A stretch of 6,453 nt of DNA from CAMLHP01 sp035707845 (GTDB lineage: Bacteria > Gemmatimonadota > Gemmatimonadetes > Gemmatimonadales > GWC2-71-9), in contig DASSTP010000031.1 of assembly GCA_035707845.1 (NCBI GenBank), positions 1 to 6,453 of the forward strand. The letters run 5' to 3'. This document shows, piece after piece, positions 5,677 through 6,453 of the stretch. Within the stretch, counting starts at the first letter, position 1, and each line of letters opens with the position of its first letter. The notes beneath the pieces were generated by a model. It was given only the letters and a program-made list of their open reading frames with translations. It did no database searches and was not told the origin of the DNA. The position numbers and the translations under genes were made by a program.

Positions 5677-6316
5677 GGCGTGTCAAGCTCATGCGCGGCG
5701 CAGACGGTACCAGTGCTCGTCCGGGCGCAGGACCCATTCCAGAGGTGGTGGTAGCTTGAAGAAGGACGGCTTCACGTCGGTGATCTGCCAGCCTGCGAAG
5801 GCGGCCTCGATTTCTTCGCGGCTGACGCCCCGGATCAACGGGCGAATGCGCCGCGGCCAGCACAGCAAGATCACTGTAGCATCCGCGGCGGCCAGGGCGT
5901 CCACGCTGCGGGCCATTCCTTGCTGCTGTTCGGTGTCGAAGTCATGGAAGGTGCCGGTGTCAAGGATGAGCCGGAAGCCGGAGCCCACTTCCGCCTCGGA
6001 AAGCCGGGTGATGTCCCCTTGCACCAGCTTCAGCGTCACACCGGCGGCCTGGACCCGCTCGCGCCCCCGGTCGAGGGCCTTCCCCACGAGGTCCACACCG
6101 GTCACCTCCCAGCCTCGTTTGGCCAGCTCTATGCCCCAGATGGCGCTGCCCGTGCCGATATCCAGAGCCCGCCCGTAAGGCCGCTCACGGCCCTGCTCCT
6201 CGCGTTCGAGGAGCGATGCCAGGGACTGAGAAAACTCCCGGTCGGTCTCCTCCCAAGGATGAAAGCCGATGGCGTACGCAAATCGCCAGTTCATAGGCTT
6301 CTCCTTTGCCGTCTAA
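5584..6316 (-). mobile_element. Complete gene cassette carrying the methyltransferase
   Basis: Using the known crossover point after the first G of the R' box, the mobile unit is 733 bp: TTAGAC at the 5' end, 16 bp of leader with AAAGGAG, the methyltransferase gene, and its attC. On circularisation the 5' TTAGAC would follow the terminal G to make GTTAGAC, the exact complement of this cassette's R'' box GTCTAAC. No promoter is visible inside, so expression probably depends on transcription from upstream in the array. Confidence 0.78.
5689..6294 (-). CDS. Class I SAM-dependent methyltransferase (cassette gene)
   Basis: A 201-residue cytoplasmic protein with a Rossmann-type methyltransferase core. 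Motif I is ALDIGTGSAIWGIELAKRG at 43-61, with the glycine-rich loop D45-G47-G49. The acidic residue that binds the ribose is Asp68 in VTGVDLV. VQGDITRL at 91-98 holds Asp94 for the adenine side. FRLILDTGTFHDF at 107-119 is motif IV-like. The N-terminus MNWRFAYAIGFHPWEE and the C-terminal FKLPPPLEWVLRPDEHWYRL are typical of a small, functionally undefined group of such enzymes; the methyl acceptor (small molecule or protein) cannot be inferred. The ATG at 6294 is well supported by AAAGGAG 6 bp upstream. The gene stands alone between two attC sites in the canonical cassette orientation. Length and motifs suggest an intact gene, unlike the YdhR-like neighbour. Confidence 0.9.
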   Translation of the reverse strand: MNWRFAYAIGFHPWEETDREFSQSLASLLEREEQGRERPYGRALDIGTGSAIWGIELAKRGWEVTGVDLVGKALDRGRERVQAAGVTLKLVQGDITRLSEAEVGSGFRLILDTGTFHDFDTEQQQGMARSVDALAAADATVILLCWPRRIRPLIRGVSREEIEAAFAGWQITDVKPSFFKLPPPLEWVLRPDEHWYRLRRA

Positions 6317-6409
6317 CGACCGGCAAATCAGCTGCGGGGCGGCGGCCGCAGCGAGATCGAGTTTACCCGCGGAGGCCGCCGCCCCGGCTGCTGCATTTGC
6401 AGGTTAGGC
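6311..6409 (-). other. attC recombination site of the upstream, partly seen cassette
   Basis: A 99-bp inverted repeat. On the minus strand it runs from GCCTAAC (R'', 6409-6403) to GTTAGAC (R', 6317-6311), a perfect match to the GTTRRRY consensus. GCAAATGCAGC in the first arm pairs with GCTGATTTGC in the second, again with one unpaired G in L''. A GC-rich stem (GGGGCGGC with GCCGCCCC) continues inward. Spacers between R boxes and arms are 2 and 5 bases, as in the other site. It directly follows the stop of the gene entering at the right edge. Confidence 0.88.
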
Positions 6410-6411
6410 CG

Positions 6412-6453
6412 TTAGCCCACTCGCTCGGCACAGAAGAAGCCGAGTGGGGTCGG
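6412..6453 (-). CDS. C-terminal end of an unidentified cassette gene (partial)
   Basis: On the minus strand the window edge is in frame with a 13-residue tail, PTPLGFFCAERVG, ending in TAA at 6414-6412, two bases before the attC. A stop codon butting against attC is normal for a cassette gene, so this frame is favoured over the other two, which read into the attC. Too little is visible to name the product. The frame is an inference from position only. Confidence 0.4.
   Translation of the reverse strand, partial: PTPLGFFCAERVG
6416..6448. repeat. Hairpin at the end of the partial cassette gene
   Basis: CCCACTCGCTCGGC (6416-6429) and GCCGAGTGGG (6439-6448) form a stem with a short internal bulge and a 9-base loop, just outside the attC. 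There is no T-run, so it is not a typical terminator on either strand. It may only be the coding sequence of the gene tail. Confidence 0.5.

Larger units (their letters stand above)
5124..6453 (-). mobile_element. Integron gene-cassette array (distal part)
   Basis: Read on the minus strand the region is a train of single genes, all in one orientation, each followed by a structured recombination site. The order is: tail of an unknown gene, attC (6409-6311), methyltransferase gene, attC (5676-5578), YdhR-like gene, degenerate site (5227-about 5124). Short gaps and attC directly behind each stop codon are the mark of integron cassettes. The genes are unrelated to each other and to the chromosome on the left, and the YdhR-like one has lower G+C. 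Integrase and attI would lie beyond 6453. The left limit, 5124, is set by the stop of the SRPBCC gene and is approximate. Without the integrase in view, an integrase-less cassette cluster cannot be excluded. Confidence 0.8.

Noticed and set aside
5408..5863. Minus-strand open frame of 151 codons spanning the attC at 5578-5676
   Set aside because: It crosses the recombination site and overlaps the end of the methyltransferase and most of the front of the YdhR-like gene; no family features.
1..6453. CRISPR array, tRNA, rRNA, insertion sequence
   Set aside because: No regularly spaced direct repeats, cloverleaf-like sequence, rRNA-like stretch or transposase was seen on either strand.

Overview
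This is a GC-rich bacterial window (roughly 65-77% G+C in lines I counted by hand, except one cassette near 51%). The organism cannot be fixed from the sequence. The protein style (TPR protein, secreted alpha/beta hydrolase, gluzincin-like putative lipoprotein, AraC, HIT, ArsR plus SRPBCC) would fit an environmental bacterium such as a Gemmatimonadota or soil proteobacterium, but this is only an impression.

Positions 1-5123 look like ordinary chromosome. A small exported TPR protein (+, 49-423) converges on a secreted serine alpha/beta hydrolase (-, 468-1856). The hydrolase is divergent from a cupin plus HTH AraC-type regulator (+, 1951-2733), which is a natural candidate to control it. A HIT-family protein (-, 2762-3208) lies 39 bp downstream of a putative gluzincin metallopeptidase lipoprotein (-, 3248-4063), probably in one transcript. 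Divergent from those two is an ArsR/SdpR-type repressor (+, 4221-4577) followed by an SRPBCC/AHSA1 protein (+, 4626-5123). A good sigma70 promoter and a 16-bp inverted repeat over its -10 region point to autorepression.

Positions about 5124-6453 are different. They read, on the minus strand, as an integron gene-cassette array. Two 99-bp sites (5578-5676 and 6311-6409) have the layout of attC recombination sites: R''/R' boxes at the ends, long imperfectly paired arms, an extra G in the L'' arm, and a related loop. Their arms differ in sequence but keep pairing. Between them lies one complete cassette (5584-6316) with a class I SAM-dependent methyltransferase. Its 5' end supplies an R' box exactly complementary to the R'' box of its own attC, as expected if it was once a free circle. 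Next comes a YdhR-like monooxygenase cassette of lower G+C, with an in-frame amber codon at position 16 and a degenerate site behind it. The tail of a further cassette gene enters at the right edge. The integrase gene and attI, if present, would lie to the right of the window; the array appears to end against the 3' end of the SRPBCC gene.
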